The position numbers were made by a program, and so were the translations under genes. From positions 462,001,376 through 462,065,375 of the forward strand of contig NC_134710.1 in assembly GCF_043290135.1 (NCBI RefSeq): a stretch of DNA of 64,000 nt, read 5' to 3'. This document shows, in pieces, positions 11,197 through 20,560 of this stretch; positions within the stretch are counted from its first letter, which is position 1, and each line of letters begins with the position of its first letter. This DNA comes from Rhipicephalus microplus (Eukaryota > Arthropoda > Arachnida > Ixodida > Ixodidae). The notes beneath the pieces are model-generated. The model searched no databases. It worked only from the letters and a program-made list of their open reading frames with translations, and had not been told where the DNA came from.

Positions 11197-11689
11197 GTGA
11201 GTGAGGCTTCATTTTTTCACTCTTCGAGGCACCTTACGGACGTCTGTGCGGCTTCACGTGTCGTTTCTACTCAATGTGCCGTGTGCAAAGCACAGTGAAC
11301 GACAAAAGTCAGGAAGTGTTCGCAGAAAGGAGGTGTTACGTTCATTGCGACGCCGATAGGCAGGCAGTAGACGCGTCGCGCGGTGGACGCAGCACGTATT
11401 AGATAACTTTGTTGATGTTTCCTTGATTGTGCTCAAGGGTGAATCCGGCAACATGCTTTTGTGGAAAGGTCATGATGAGGGCGTTTACACTGGCAGGCGT
11501 TGCGTTTGTGTTCGTCACTCGACAGGAGCCCGCGAGAGGTAAGCATACGACGCATGCGGAACACAAACTTGTTGTTTTGGTTTGCGGTGATAGTGGTTAG
11601 AAGATTGTAGTTTTGCCTTGCGCTGCTGTTAACCACACACACGGAGAAAGAGAGAGAGAGAAACAGGTGGTGCCTGACCGCCACCTCCT
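11197..11689. other. Unassigned non-coding DNA
   Basis: No gene seen. The right end (11,640-11,690) is a GA-rich stretch just beyond the 3' end of LINE-B read on the minus strand. Confidence 0.4.
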
Positions 11690-12545
11690 TTAAGTGATTC
11701 TAAGAGAGGGAAAAGAAGAGAAAAGTGAGCCCCGTAACTGTCTCCTCAGATCGCTGTATGGTGCGGAGCTGTGTATGTCTAGGCTCGTATCTCGGAGTAC
11801 TCTTTCCCATGCTTTGGACGGGGGAGTGGTCAGGAGATCAGGTGGGGGTGGATCCTCGTTGCAGTCCCATAGTATATGAGAGAGGGAGGTGACGAAGCCA
11901 CATTTTGAGCAATGCTGACTGAGCAGATCGGGGTAAATGTGTGTGTATACCTGCGGGCACGCGAACGAGTTCGTTTGGAGATGGCGCCATGTGATTTCTT
12001 GTGGTTTCGTGATTTTGGGATGCGGCGGTGGTTTTGTGTGACGTGCGAGGGGATAGTGCGGAGCGATTTCATGACATGAGGGGCTCGCCGGTGTTCTCTG
12101 GGTTCGTGGTGGGGCCCACCGCTCGGTTGACGAATTCTCGAGCTTGTCGGTGGGTGGCCTCGTTCCCCGGGTTTGCTGCGTGCGCCGGGACCCAGATAAA
12201 AGATATGGGAGGCGGATCCTCGTCTTTGTGGTAGGCGAGGGACTCAAGAAGCCGTAAGGTACCGGGAGCAACGGTACGGTGAGCGAAATTGGAGATAGCA
12301 GTTTTCGAGTCGCTTAGGATCGTAGTGAACCCGGAGGACGCCATGAGAGCTATGGCTGCTTCCTCAGCTTCGGCGGGATGGACGGCATGAACAGAGCTGG
12401 TTACTCACAAGATGGCGTTGGTGTTGAGAAAGGTGCGAGTAGTTATTAAGCTAATGCGTACTCGCGTGTTTGAGAGAGGTAGTGGGCCGCGTCCACGTAG
12501 GCCACAACTGGCTGCGAGGCGTAGTCGTCGTGTAAAGGTACGATT
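11690..12545 (-). pseudogene. LINE-B RNase H domain and ORF2 C-terminus
   Basis: The domain begins near VVAYVDAAHY (~12,500; first catalytic Asp) and continues through LSDSKTAISNF (~12,320) and FIWVPAHAANPGNEATH (~12,190), the later RNase H motifs. A C-terminal segment follows with ITWRHLQTNSF and a zinc-like C-x2-C...H motif (HCSKCGFVTSLSHILWDC, ~11,900). The parts lie in different frames: 12,344-12,069 carries RNase H and 12,271-11,690 carries the C-terminus. There is a stop near 12,450, so several frameshifts have accumulated. In the family the domain removes RNA from the RNA:cDNA hybrid. Confidence 0.78.
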
Positions 12546-12699
12546 ACACTAACGGGAAGTATGCCGTGGCAGCGTCCCCCCCCCGTCGGTGCTTCCGCTC
12601 GGCAGCCAGTGGCACGTTGTCCACTTTGGCCGCGCTGCGAGAAAAGCGAGGCAAGAATGATAATGTCAAGACGCCCGAACCCACCTGCTAGCTGCCAGG

Positions 12700-12880
12700 A
12701 TTCGCTCGGAGGATTTCAAGCTGGACGGTTGTGCCCTCGCGATCTCCGACTTCAGCGTAGCTCCCGCCGACTGGTTCGCCCTCCGCGGTCTCCTGATGCC
12801 GTGCAGCTCTCGCATTGTGGCACCCCGCCCTTGGACTGCTTCGACCGGATCCCCACTTTCCTATCTCCTTCTTTTAGATG
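12700..12880 (+). repeat. Dispersed repeat, copy 2 (plus orientation)
   Basis: Aligns by eye to the reverse complement of about 3,000-3,180, sharing GCGATCTCCGAC, CTCCTGATGC and AGCTCTCGC in the same order. Divergence is substantial, so this is an old family. Confidence 0.5.
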
Positions 12881-12969
12881 CGGAACATCTTATACTCGCG
12901 CCTTGTAGTGCGCCGTCCGCACCGCTTCTCGAACATTCGACAGCTGACGCGCGCGCATGCGCCGGCGCC

Positions 12970-13066
12970 CACTCTTCCACCATCTGTGCATCCCTTCCTC
13001 CTCTACACACCGCGCGCGCTTCACTCCTCCACCATCTGTGCACCCTTCCTCCTCTACACACCGCGT
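12970..13066 (+). repeat. Short tandem duplication
   Basis: The sequence starting TCCACCATCTGTGCA and ending CTCTACACACCGCG is present at about 12,974-13,013 and again at about 13,026-13,066, with a few differences. It lies just upstream of the TATA/initiator pattern. Confidence 0.75.
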
Positions 13067-13163
13067 TCGACATCTACAATTCTCCTGATTCTCCAGTGGA
13101 CGCGCATGTGGCGTCGCGCTTCGAGAACATTCAACAGCTGACAGTGCATGCGCCGTCGTGCTG

Positions 13164-13199
13164 TATAAATACTCAAGGTCGGCGCTCGCTCGCTCAGTT
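13164..13199 (+). promoter_or_regulatory. TATA plus initiator core-promoter pattern
   Basis: TATAAATA starts at 13,164. The arthropod-type initiator TCAGT starts at 13,194, which puts the A of the initiator 32 bp downstream of the TATA start. This is canonical RNA polymerase II core-promoter spacing. A degenerate AATAAA-like GAAATGAATT follows at ~13,248, a layout seen in LTRs (short R region). No attached coding region is recognised. Confidence 0.5.
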
Positions 13200-13338
13200 G
13201 CCGCTCGTCGGTTGGTTTGTACGGCGCATCGACGTCCAAGGTCGCGGTGAAATGAATTCCAACGAATCCACAAACACAATGATCGACGTCCCTTCGACCA
13301 GCGCCGCCCTTTCGCATACGTGTGTACGTGTTCACTCA

Positions 13339-13483
13339 TTTAACACCCCCTCCTACAACCACGTTAACCAATTTAGCCATCGACCCAAGTAAGTCGCAAT
13401 TTAACACCCCATTTCACAACCACGTTAACCAATTTAGCCATCGACCCAAGTAAGTCGCACTTTAACACCCCGTTAACCAATTA
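13339..13483 (+). repeat. 61-bp tandem repeat, 2.3 copies
   Basis: Units start with TTTAACACC at 13,339, 13,400 and 13,461, and the first two are nearly identical over 61 bp. Each full unit ends with CCCAAGTAAGTCGCA. The third is truncated after about 23 bp. Confidence 0.9.
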
Positions 13484-13959
13484 TATGCTCCGCATCCTCC
13501 TCAGTGTTCCCCCGAGGGAAGCTGCGGGCAATTTTTTTCCTCTCGTTGGCTGGCGGCTTCTTATCCATCTATTTTCCTTCTATTCTTTTTATCCCTCCTT
13601 CCTTCTCCCTATATCTTTTATTCCCCATATCCCATTCCTCTGCTGACCTGTTGAGGTGTCCTCGTAAGGAGAGACAGTTACGGGTCGGCACCTTTCTTTT
13701 CTTTTCTTCTGATATAACCACTTATATATATAGCTGCCAGCTCGCGGCTTGTCTTCTCCGCGACTGACGGAGAGAAAAAAAAGGGGGTGAGTGAGGAGGC
13801 GCCACTGGTGTGAGAAGGAAGGGAGGAAAAGCAGGCGCTCATTTGTTGTTTGCTTGCGCCGGAGTCGGCGGCAGGGGCAAAAATAGCCCGGCCTGCGATT
13901 CAGTCGGGGGCAGAAATTCCACGACGCTTGGCGGTAGAAAAAAAAGCGGCGTCTCACGG

Positions 13960-14830
13960 GTGGCGCGCCGGCAGTGGTTTGATGAGAAAACGTGGACGTA
14001 AAGTAGGAGGTATAGAGACCGGGTCGGCGCCCGGTGGCGAGGCGGTGAGTCCTATGCGAGCGAGTATCCAGCGGCCGGTCTTGCTATCGCGAAGTCTTTG
14101 AATCTGCTGTGCGATGCGCTTCGATGAGTTTAATGACAGTATTGTGGATGCCGAGGCTGAGGAGATGCGACGTACAGGTCGTGCGAATGAGTCCTAGAGC
14201 CGTCTTGTACACTTTGCTAATAAGTTGTACAATTTGCTAATAAGCGCGTACGTGAGACGAGATAAGACGAAGGCGTGGATAAGCTGGAGTAGCTTTTTTT
14301 GTTTCATGCCTTGCTTTCGAGCGGACGCGTGAGCAATGAGGCGAGTTGTTTGAGTGACGGCAACGGTGAGGTGTTCCGTTGATTTGATTGAGTGAATAGG
14401 CCTAAAATGCGCATGTGGTCAACTTGTGGTACGGCTACACCGTTGACATAGATTTGGAGGGCCGGTTGAGGAGGGTACTTGTTCCGACAGTGGTCGGGAG
14501 TACGAAGCAGCAAAAGCTCCGACTTGCTCTCCGAGCCCGTGAGGCCTGCCTGCGTCACGTGGCAAACGACGACGTCGGCCGCACGTTGGACGGTCTCCTT
14601 TATCTCGCCTTCTGAACCTGTAGTCGTACACAGCGTGACGTCGTCTGCATAAATGGTATGACGAAGGCCCGGAATGCCATCGAGTGAAGAAGGCAGCGTG
14701 CGCATAGCAAGGTTAAATAGAAATGGAGACAAAACCGCTCCTTGAGGGGTACCTCTGTTTCCAAGTGTGAGGTGTTTATAGGTGGAGCCACCAGCTGACA
14801 ATATTTCAACATTACGGTTCGAAAGGAAGT
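13960..14830 (-). pseudogene. LINE-B reverse transcriptase, palm and thumb portion
   Basis: Minus-strand reading from 14,828 gives FLSNRNVEILSAGG, then GNRGTPQGAVLSPFLFNLAM (~14,760) and the catalytic YADDVTL (Tyr codon ~14,651). The palm continues to about 14,304. A thumb segment in shifted frames follows (LLQLIHAFVLSRLTYAL, then RDSKTGRWILARIGL near 14,070). These are standard RT blocks of RNase H-bearing LINEs. The frame runs into LINE-A 3'-UTR sequence upstream of 14,830, so the apparent start there is not genuine. It ends against the ~1.4-kb insert. Confidence 0.82.
14816..14830. repeat. LINE-A target-site duplication, left copy
   Basis: GGTTCGAAAGGAAGT here matches GGTTCAAAAGGAAGT at 19,434-19,448 with one mismatch. 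The two copies flank LINE-A exactly and repeat the LINE-B coding sequence at the insertion point. Confidence 0.85.
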
Positions 14831-15189
14831 GATGATGATATATGGGTTTTAATGGCGCAAGGGCCATACTTGGCCAAAGAGTGCCATGTAATGTGTTTAA
14901 AAAATGGCAAGGGTGCATGATTATATGCTATAAATACAGGATATGAACTATGATAATGTTTCATGGCTGTTTAGAAGCCTACAATTCTACACCCAAAAGT
15001 GGGTTAAAACATAAAAGCATTTAAAATGATGGAAGGGACATGAAATATGTGTAGTGAAAGTGAAAGACAGTGTTTGTGGTGATGAAACTACATTGAGAAA
15101 ATGAGGTTAGCACGAATTCCTTGTCATTGCATGCCCTTGAGCCCAAGGGCAGCGACGCAGGTGCTGTCTTTAATGGAACCACCGCAGCC

Positions 15190-16144
15190 TCTGCTACGGA
15201 TCACCTTGAAATATGCAGTGAAAGCTATCTACATCTTTTGAAAACATGAACAGTGATTCAAGCTTAAAAAGAGGATGTCTACTGATGAACATGACCGGAT
15301 GTAATGGAAGTTGCTGTCGGTATAGTTCTAAAAAGTGGTTTTTTCTTAGAGAGTTCAACTCATTGCGCTGAACAAGTATATGTAAAACCGTAAGCGGCTC
15401 CCCACATCTCTCACAGGTGGGTTGCTCGCCGCCAGTCAACAAATATGCGTGTGTGCTGTGTGTGTGTCCTATTTGTAATCTGGTGAGCGTTGCTTGCGTG
15501 TAGCGTGTTTTGGATACTGGTGGCCAATTTCCAAGTATTGGTTTTATTACATGTAATTTGTTTTGTGTTTGTCTATCCCATAGCCGCTGCCAACACGACC
15601 TGACCTTCCGTCGAAGGAAGGGATTCAGGTCAAGTGCAGGGACAGCTATGGATGTATTGGTGGCAGCGTTGTTTTGGGCAGATGCAGCCAAGTGGTCCGC
15701 TAATTAGTTTCCTCCTATCTCGCGGTGTCTTGGCACCCAGCACAATACGACATGCTGTTTGAGTGCGCATACTGTGCATAGGAGTGAGTAAAGAGATACA
15801 AGAATGGAATTTTCGTGTGTTTTCAGGGTTTTGAGGGCTTTTACTACACTTAGAGAATCTGTGTATATCATTGCATGTTGTAGTTTTATTTGTTTATTGT
15901 GTTTGACAGCCGCAAGTAACGCATGAGCTTCTGCAGTAAAGATGCTTGTGTTCGGATGAAAAGTACCGGCATCTGAAAAGGATGGGCCAACTGCAGTGTA
16001 CTAGACAGAAGTGTTCATTTATGAAGCATCTGTGCAGAATTCGGGACAACTGTATTTGTGTTGGAGTTCATGAAAGTATGTGCGAATGTGGGCAACAGGT
16101 GCATGCCTTGTGACTTCCGCAAAAGATATGTCACAGTCTATAAG
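15190..16144 (-). pseudogene. LINE-A RNase H and ORF2 C-terminal domain
   Basis: RNase H motifs in order are FCTDAS (~16,030), FTAEAHALLAAVKH (~15,930), MIYTDSLSVVKALKTL (~15,860) and WVPRHREIGGN/LADHLAASAQ (~15,720), giving the expected D-E-D-D series. The C-terminal part is open from 15,691 to 15,194. It contains LTRLQIGHTHSTHAYLL and a zinc-like motif CERCGEPLTVLHIL. Stops in the RNase H part (for example before LADHLA) and frame changes show decay. Its role is removal of template RNA during target-primed reverse transcription. Confidence 0.8.
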
Positions 16145-18130
16145 CTACGACTGCCATGGCGGTAGATATGCAGCATGAGCCATCAAACAGTGTTCGAGAA
16201 GTGGCACATCTGTTTCCTCAGCAAGCCCTCTCACACGAAGTGAGTAGGGCTGCCTCATTGAAGGACGGCTGTGGAACAGGGTAGAACAAGATCGATCATT
16301 GATTGTGAAATGAGAGAGGTGTTCTTTGTCTGCGTTCAACTTGAGGTAGTACACAAAAGATGTGTAACATCTCTGTAAGTGGAGTGACACCTCATTCGAT
16401 TCCACATACAGGCTTTTCACAGGGCTCGTGCGGAAAGCCCCCGTAGAAAGGCGAATGCACAAATGGTGCACAGGGTCCAACATCTTCAAAGCACTTGGAG
16501 TCGCAAGCTGATAAACAACGGCCCCATAGTCTAAGCGGGTGCGAATGAGGCCGTTATACAAATTCATGAGACATGTCCTGTCACTACCCCACGTGGTACG
16601 TGACACTACTTTTAGAATATTCATGGCTTTTTGAACATTTTTTATAAGTACTTGATGTGCAGTATGAAAGTCAACTTGTTGTCTAAGGTTAGACTTGAGA
16701 ATTTTTGCTTGGTTTTGAGAGACAGACGTTGCCCATTCAGTCTAATGTCAAGTTCCAAGAGCATGCCTCTCTTTCGAGAGAACAAGACACACATTCTTTT
16801 TTTGTGGGTTAAGTCAAAATTCGTTTTCAACTGCCCATTTGAAGACCTTGTTTAATCCCAGCTGAACCTGCCGCTCACATATTGCCAAGTTGCATGACTT
16901 GAAGCTAAGCTGAACATCATCCACATATGTACAATAGAACATATTGCGGAGGACGGATAGGTGCAAGGAACTCATTTCGATAATAAAAAGTGTACAACTA
17001 AGTACACAACCTTGCGGTACTCCCGTCTCCTGGACAAATGTTTGGGAGAGAACACTGCCTACACGGACACGAAATGTTCGATTGGACAAGTAACTCTCGA
17101 TTATGAAAAACATTTCTACCGCGCACACCCAGGTGAGACAAGTCTCTTAATATGCCAAAACACCATGTTGTGTCGTAAGCCTTCTCGATATCGAGGAACA
17201 CAGAGATGGAGAATTGTTTGTGGGCGAAAGCGCCTTGGATATGTGCCTCGATACGCATCAGATGGTCGGTGGTGGATCTACCATCTCGAAATCCACTCTG
17301 GAATTAGTCGAGCAGACTGTGTGTTTCAAAGAGATGTAAAAGTCAGCGGTTTATAAGCTTTTCAAAGTTTACAAAGGCAGCTTGTAAGTGCAATGGGCCT
17401 ATAACTTGAAACTGAGGAAGGGTCCTTCCCCTCTTTTAAAATGGGAATAATTATAATCTCTTTCCAAGAAGCAGGGATGACGGCAGAAAACCAGATAGCA
17501 TTGTATAGGGAGAGTAATGTTTTTCGCATTTCGAGCGGCAGGTTTTTCAACATTTCATACACGACAAGGTCGTAGCCTGGGGCAGGATTACTGCAGGAGT
17601 TTAGTGACGTTTATAGCTCAGCTAAGTTGAAAGGTTGGTCATATGCCTCATAGTTTGTACACTTGTGTTCTAGTTTCTGTTTTTTTATCCTTGCTTTGTA
17701 TCTTTGGAAAGCTTCAGTATAGTGTGATGAGCTAGCCACCTGCTCGTAGTGGGCACCGAGGAGGCTCGCCTGATCTTCCAGGCTGTCACCCTAAGTGTTA
17801 ACGAGTGGGAGTGAATGTACTTGTCTTGTGGTCTAGTGGCTAAGGTACTCGGCTGCTGACCCGCAGGGCGCGGGTTCAAATCACGGCTGCGGCGGCTGCA
17901 TTTCCGATGGAGGCGGAAATGTTGTAGGCCCGTGTGCTCAGATTTGGGTGCACGTTAAAGAACCCCAGGTGGTCTAAATTTTCGGAGCCCTCCACTACGG
18001 CGTCTCTCATAATCATATAGTGGTTTTGGGACGTTAAACCCCACATATCAATCAATGAATGTACTTGTCTTCCTGCTACCCTACGAACCATGTTCCAGAC
18101 TTTAGTCTCTTGTGTATATAAATTGATCGC
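16145..18130 (-). pseudogene. LINE-A linker and reverse transcriptase, broken
   Basis: After the deletion junction (~18,130) the linker reads KVWNMVRRVAGRQ and then meets the SINE. It resumes past the SINE as VHSLPLVNT and QASLLGAHYEQVASSSHYTEAF. RT blocks follow: SYRPIALTSCLCKL (~17,370), VFLDIEKAYDTTW (~17,200), ETGVPQGCVLS (~17,023), YVDDVQL (~16,927, catalytic Asp pair) and LTLDNKLTF (~16,680). The C-terminal thumb is open from 16,624 to 16,145 (LIRTRLDYGAVVY, HHLCIRLSTGAF, SMRQPYSLRVRGLAEE). Blocks lie in at least four frame segments. The neighbouring ORF1 and RNase H belong to the same element. Confidence 0.82.
17812..18071 (+). mobile_element. Ruka-type tRNA-derived SINE with 16-bp TSD
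   Basis: The body is 17,828-18,055. The tRNA-like head has an A box (CTAGTGGCTAAGGTAC), an anticodon-arm region and a B box (GGGTTCAAATC, ~17,871). The body is characteristic of tick SINEs (GGAGGCGGAAATG, GTTAAAGAACCCCAGGTGG, GCGTCTCTCATAATCATAT), and the tail is CATATCAATCAA. TGAATGTACTTGTCTT occurs perfectly at 17,812-17,827 and 18,056-18,071. It lies opposite in strand to LINE-A and splits the ORF2 linker between GRQ and VHS. Ruka is the tRNA-derived SINE known from ticks; the assignment is from memory of its consensus. It is not a functional tRNA gene. Confidence 0.9.
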
Positions 18131-18141
18131 CTAAGTTCAAT

Positions 18142-18912
18142 TTAAACTTTGTAATTATTATTTTTTTCTCTTTTGCAGGCCACGCATGACCTGGAATATG
18201 CAGGATGGTCACCCTCAAAGTTTGCGCAGTGGACGTGTAGCTGACAGTCATCGTCAGCAGTAAGACCTTTGGTGCCGCATTTCGCACAGGTAAGCTGTCC
18301 GCGGCAGCTCTGGGAGCCGTGCCCGAACCTGTGACACTTGAAGCAGCGCCGCGGGTTGGGTATGTATGATCTGACTGGCAGTTTAAGATATCCTGTTGCT
18401 ATTTCAGTGGGGAGAGTGCTAGATGTGAAAGTGAGTGTGATGTGTTTCGTTAGGGTTTCTTCATTTTCTCTTCTTATTTTGATACGCTGCACCTGAATGA
18501 CATTTTCTTCTTTCCAGCCTGTTAGAAGTTCCTCATTAGAGAGGTCCATCAGGTCTTTATCTGATACAACACCCTTCACGGTGTTCATGGTTCGATGCGG
18601 TGTAATTGTGATAGGCTGATCCCCAAATGATGTAAGTTTATGCAGTCTCTGGTACAGTGCGTAGTCTTTTATTTCCAGTAGCAGGTCACCACTGGTGGTC
18701 TTTGTGGCTTTGTAGCCTGCGTCTAGCGATTCTATAAGGCATCTGGACGCAAGGAAAAGTGAAATGCTTCTAGCGTTCTTTTCTGCACTTTCACAGTGGA
18801 TGATGTGGTATTTCGGGTAGTTATCTTTCTTGTTTGCAAGAAATTCGAAAATTGCATCGACACGTCACCTCTTGGAGGGGCGATTGGTTGTGAGAAGGCT
18901 AGGAGTTTCCAT
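18142..18912 (-). pseudogene. LINE-A ORF1 (zinc-knuckle gag-like protein)
   Basis: The ATG at 18,912-18,910 opens a frame reading METPSLLTTNRPSKR. A TGA (18,867-18,865) follows, then VDAIFEFLANKKDNYPKY and continuous coding to 18,142. Middle motifs include SLDAGYKATKTTSGDLL and LTSFGDQPITITPHRTM. The C-terminus has a CCHC knuckle (CFKCHRFGHGSQSC, ~18,335) and a second Cys/His cluster (CAKCGTKG...CANFEGDHP). The stop replaces a TGG present at the same codon in units 2 and 3, so it arose in this copy. The frame shifts at CKREK near 18,170, just before the deletion that removed the endonuclease. ORF1 proteins of this type bind element RNA. Confidence 0.83.
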
Positions 18913-19433
18913 GATTTCAGATGCTTATTCGGCGGCCATGCCAGCCAACCACCACCAAGCCCAACAAGGGGACGCTGCGAGATGCGTAGGAGATGCAAGC
19001 GCCAGCCGTACATGGCCGCTATAACCTAATATATCTACTTAAGGTTGAATATCTACACCCGGTTAATCCTTGCCGCCGGGAATTGTGGAAGTAAAAAGAA
19101 GTGAGGAGAGGACAGAAAAGATTAAAAGTTGTAGAAAAGACGAAAATGGAAAGAGAGAAGGAGACAGGAAGAGGCGACTGCCGATTTCTCCTGGGTGGGT
19201 CAAACCAGGGGTGCAGTCTACATGAAACCGGGGCCAAAGGGGTGTGTTGCCTCTGCTGGGAGGCCTTAAAGGTCCAAACACCCAGCGTCAGCTCAACCCC
19301 CAAGATCCCCTTTTCCACGGACACGGCAGAGCCATGCACGGCTAGGCGTGGGAGGGAGCCAAAACTCCCCCGTTAGCTCGGGTCTGTGGTGTCGCTACAC
19401 ACCAAACGCCTACTTGCGCAGGCGCCCCTGCGG

Positions 19434-19448
19434 GGTTCAAAAGGAAGT
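19434..19448. repeat. LINE-A target-site duplication, right copy
   Basis: GGTTCAAAAGGAAGT, one mismatch from 14,816-14,830. The corresponding positions in the other units are 28,328-28,342, 37,238-37,252 and 57,575-57,589. Confidence 0.85.
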
Positions 19449-19830
19449 CACATACATAGTTATACGTACGTTCACTCGGGTCAATGGCGGCAAGGTTTGA
19501 GGCGATGGCTTCGTGTCACACACAACGCAGACAACTTGGACGCACAGGGATCGAGCAAGTGCCGTAGTAGGTGCCACGTTCTCATGAAGCTAATCTGCCC
19601 GTCGAGACTGTTACATAGGTGACCCCACTGCTGTCTCGCGAGGGCGAGGCTGTGGATCTCCCTGTCGCGCGCTAGCGCTTCAATGCGGTAGCGTAATTTC
19701 TTGTTGTGACGCTTCCGGTGCCACCTGTGCATGAACCCAGCGTGTGCGTCCCACATGTGGAGGAGGCGAGAGTTGGTGGTAGTCTCCATTTCACGGGTTA
19801 TGACTTGCACGCGATCTTGCAAAGAAGAAA
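19434..19830 (-). pseudogene. LINE-B linker fused to RT block 3 (unit 1)
   Basis: The minus strand reads the post-endonuclease linker (WDAHAGFMHRWHRKRHNKKL, TWHLLRHLLDP) and passes within ~20 codons into a later RT segment (VRHEAIASNLAAIDPSERTY, NYVCDFL). In intact relatives several hundred bases of RT (early blocks including the first catalytic Asp) lie between. The fusion is identical in all four units, so the deletion predates the amplification. It ends at the LINE-A target duplication. Confidence 0.65.
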
Positions 19831-19888
19831 TTCATTCATGGATGTCCGTAATGGTGTCGGAGGGGTAATGGGAGCTGTGCGTTTTGAC

Positions 19889-20560
19889 TTAATTCTTGCT
19901 CAGGCGCGTTTGTATTATCGTGAGGATGCTGTGGTCACTGCCCATTAACAGGCCCGTGTTGTCCCAAGTAGCACGCGTAACGTTCTTGCACAGTGTTAGG
20001 TCCGGCGTTGTGTCACGGCACACACTGTTGCCTATGCGTGTGGGTGGCTGCTGCATATCGTTAAGTAGGACAAGGCGAAAGTTTTGTACTAACGACCATA
20101 GCTGTCTGCCTTTCGGATTCGTGTGCGTGTAGCCCCAATCGGGATGTCCTATGTTAAAGTCGCCGAGCAAGAGCAGCTGCGCGTCTCGACGAGAGCGATC
20201 GTCAGAAGTCTGCCGCTTTCTCACGGGGTGAAATGTAGACACATTCAGGACAAAGAGGACTTGCCTCTGCGTTTGCGTGGTAGAATCTCTACGATGGTAT
20301 GCTGAATGCCCGTTATTTCCAATTTTTGCTGTACAGCTGTGAGCTGCTGTGAACGAGCGTGGATGTGCAGGGGGAAGCATGCGTATTAGGCTGATTGTAG
20401 GCCACGTAACCGGGGAGGGTGGAGAGAGTAGACGTCTCTTGCAAGGCGATAACATTCGGGGCCGGTTCCGTCGCCTGCGGATCAGCGTGCAGTTAATGTA
20501 CCAGCTGCTGCAGGTGGCTCTGTTTCTTACAGTACGCTTTTTAGTTCCACTACCATATGG
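19889..20560 (-). pseudogene. LINE-B ORF2 endonuclease (unit 1)
   Basis: The N-terminal part (near 20,540) reads HLQQLVH and VIALQETSTLSTLPGYVAY (catalytic Glu). The C-terminal part, open from 20,455 in shifted frames, contains LLLLGDFNIGHPDWGYTH (Asp/Asn motif), RDTTPDLTLC and GSDHSIL (final Asp-His). This is the apurinic-type endonuclease of RNase H-bearing LINEs, which makes the target nick. Frameshifts between 20,455 and 20,200 break it. A 42-bp segment present downstream of the endonuclease in units 3 and 4 is missing near 19,870. Confidence 0.78.

Larger units (their letters stand above)
12560..13960 (+). mobile_element. Insert of about 1.4 kb inside LINE-B, unclassified
   Basis: LINE-B protein similarity stops near 13,960 (LIKPLPARHP) and resumes near 12,545 (DDYASQPVVAYVDA), so the DNA between is probably foreign. 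It contains the second copy of the dispersed repeat (12,700-12,880), a short tandem duplication, a core-promoter pattern (13,164-13,199) and a 61-bp tandem repeat. GATGCGG-CAT blocks at 12,878 and 13,496 lie in opposite orientations. A solo LTR or a composite of several small elements is possible. No coding domain is seen, and the edges are approximate because no target duplication could be located. Confidence 0.5.
14831..19433 (-). mobile_element. LINE with RNase H, complete insertion (LINE-A)
   Basis: On the minus strand: 5' UTR (19,433-18,913), ORF1 (18,912-18,142), ORF2 remnants with RT (~18,110-16,145) and RNase H plus C-terminus (~16,144-15,190), then a 3' UTR ending in CCATATATCATCATCA at 14,831. 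A 15-bp target duplication flanks it, and both element ends are present, so insertion was full length. The end of ORF1 and the complete endonuclease have since been deleted at about 18,130. A SINE splits the ORF2 linker. The 5' UTR has a long pyrimidine-rich stretch (19,080-19,170 on the plus strand as purines). Confidence 0.85.

Noticed and set aside
17828..17900. Functional tRNA gene
   Set aside because: The A and B boxes belong to the head of a SINE: a characteristic SINE body, tail and target duplication follow. The same holds for 48,460-48,535.
18732..19013. Minus-strand frame starting MYGWRLHLLRIS as the LINE-A ORF1 start
   Set aside because: It runs out of frame with the conserved gag-like sequence. 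The correct frame starts at ATG 18,912 (ATG 57,054 in the fourth copy).
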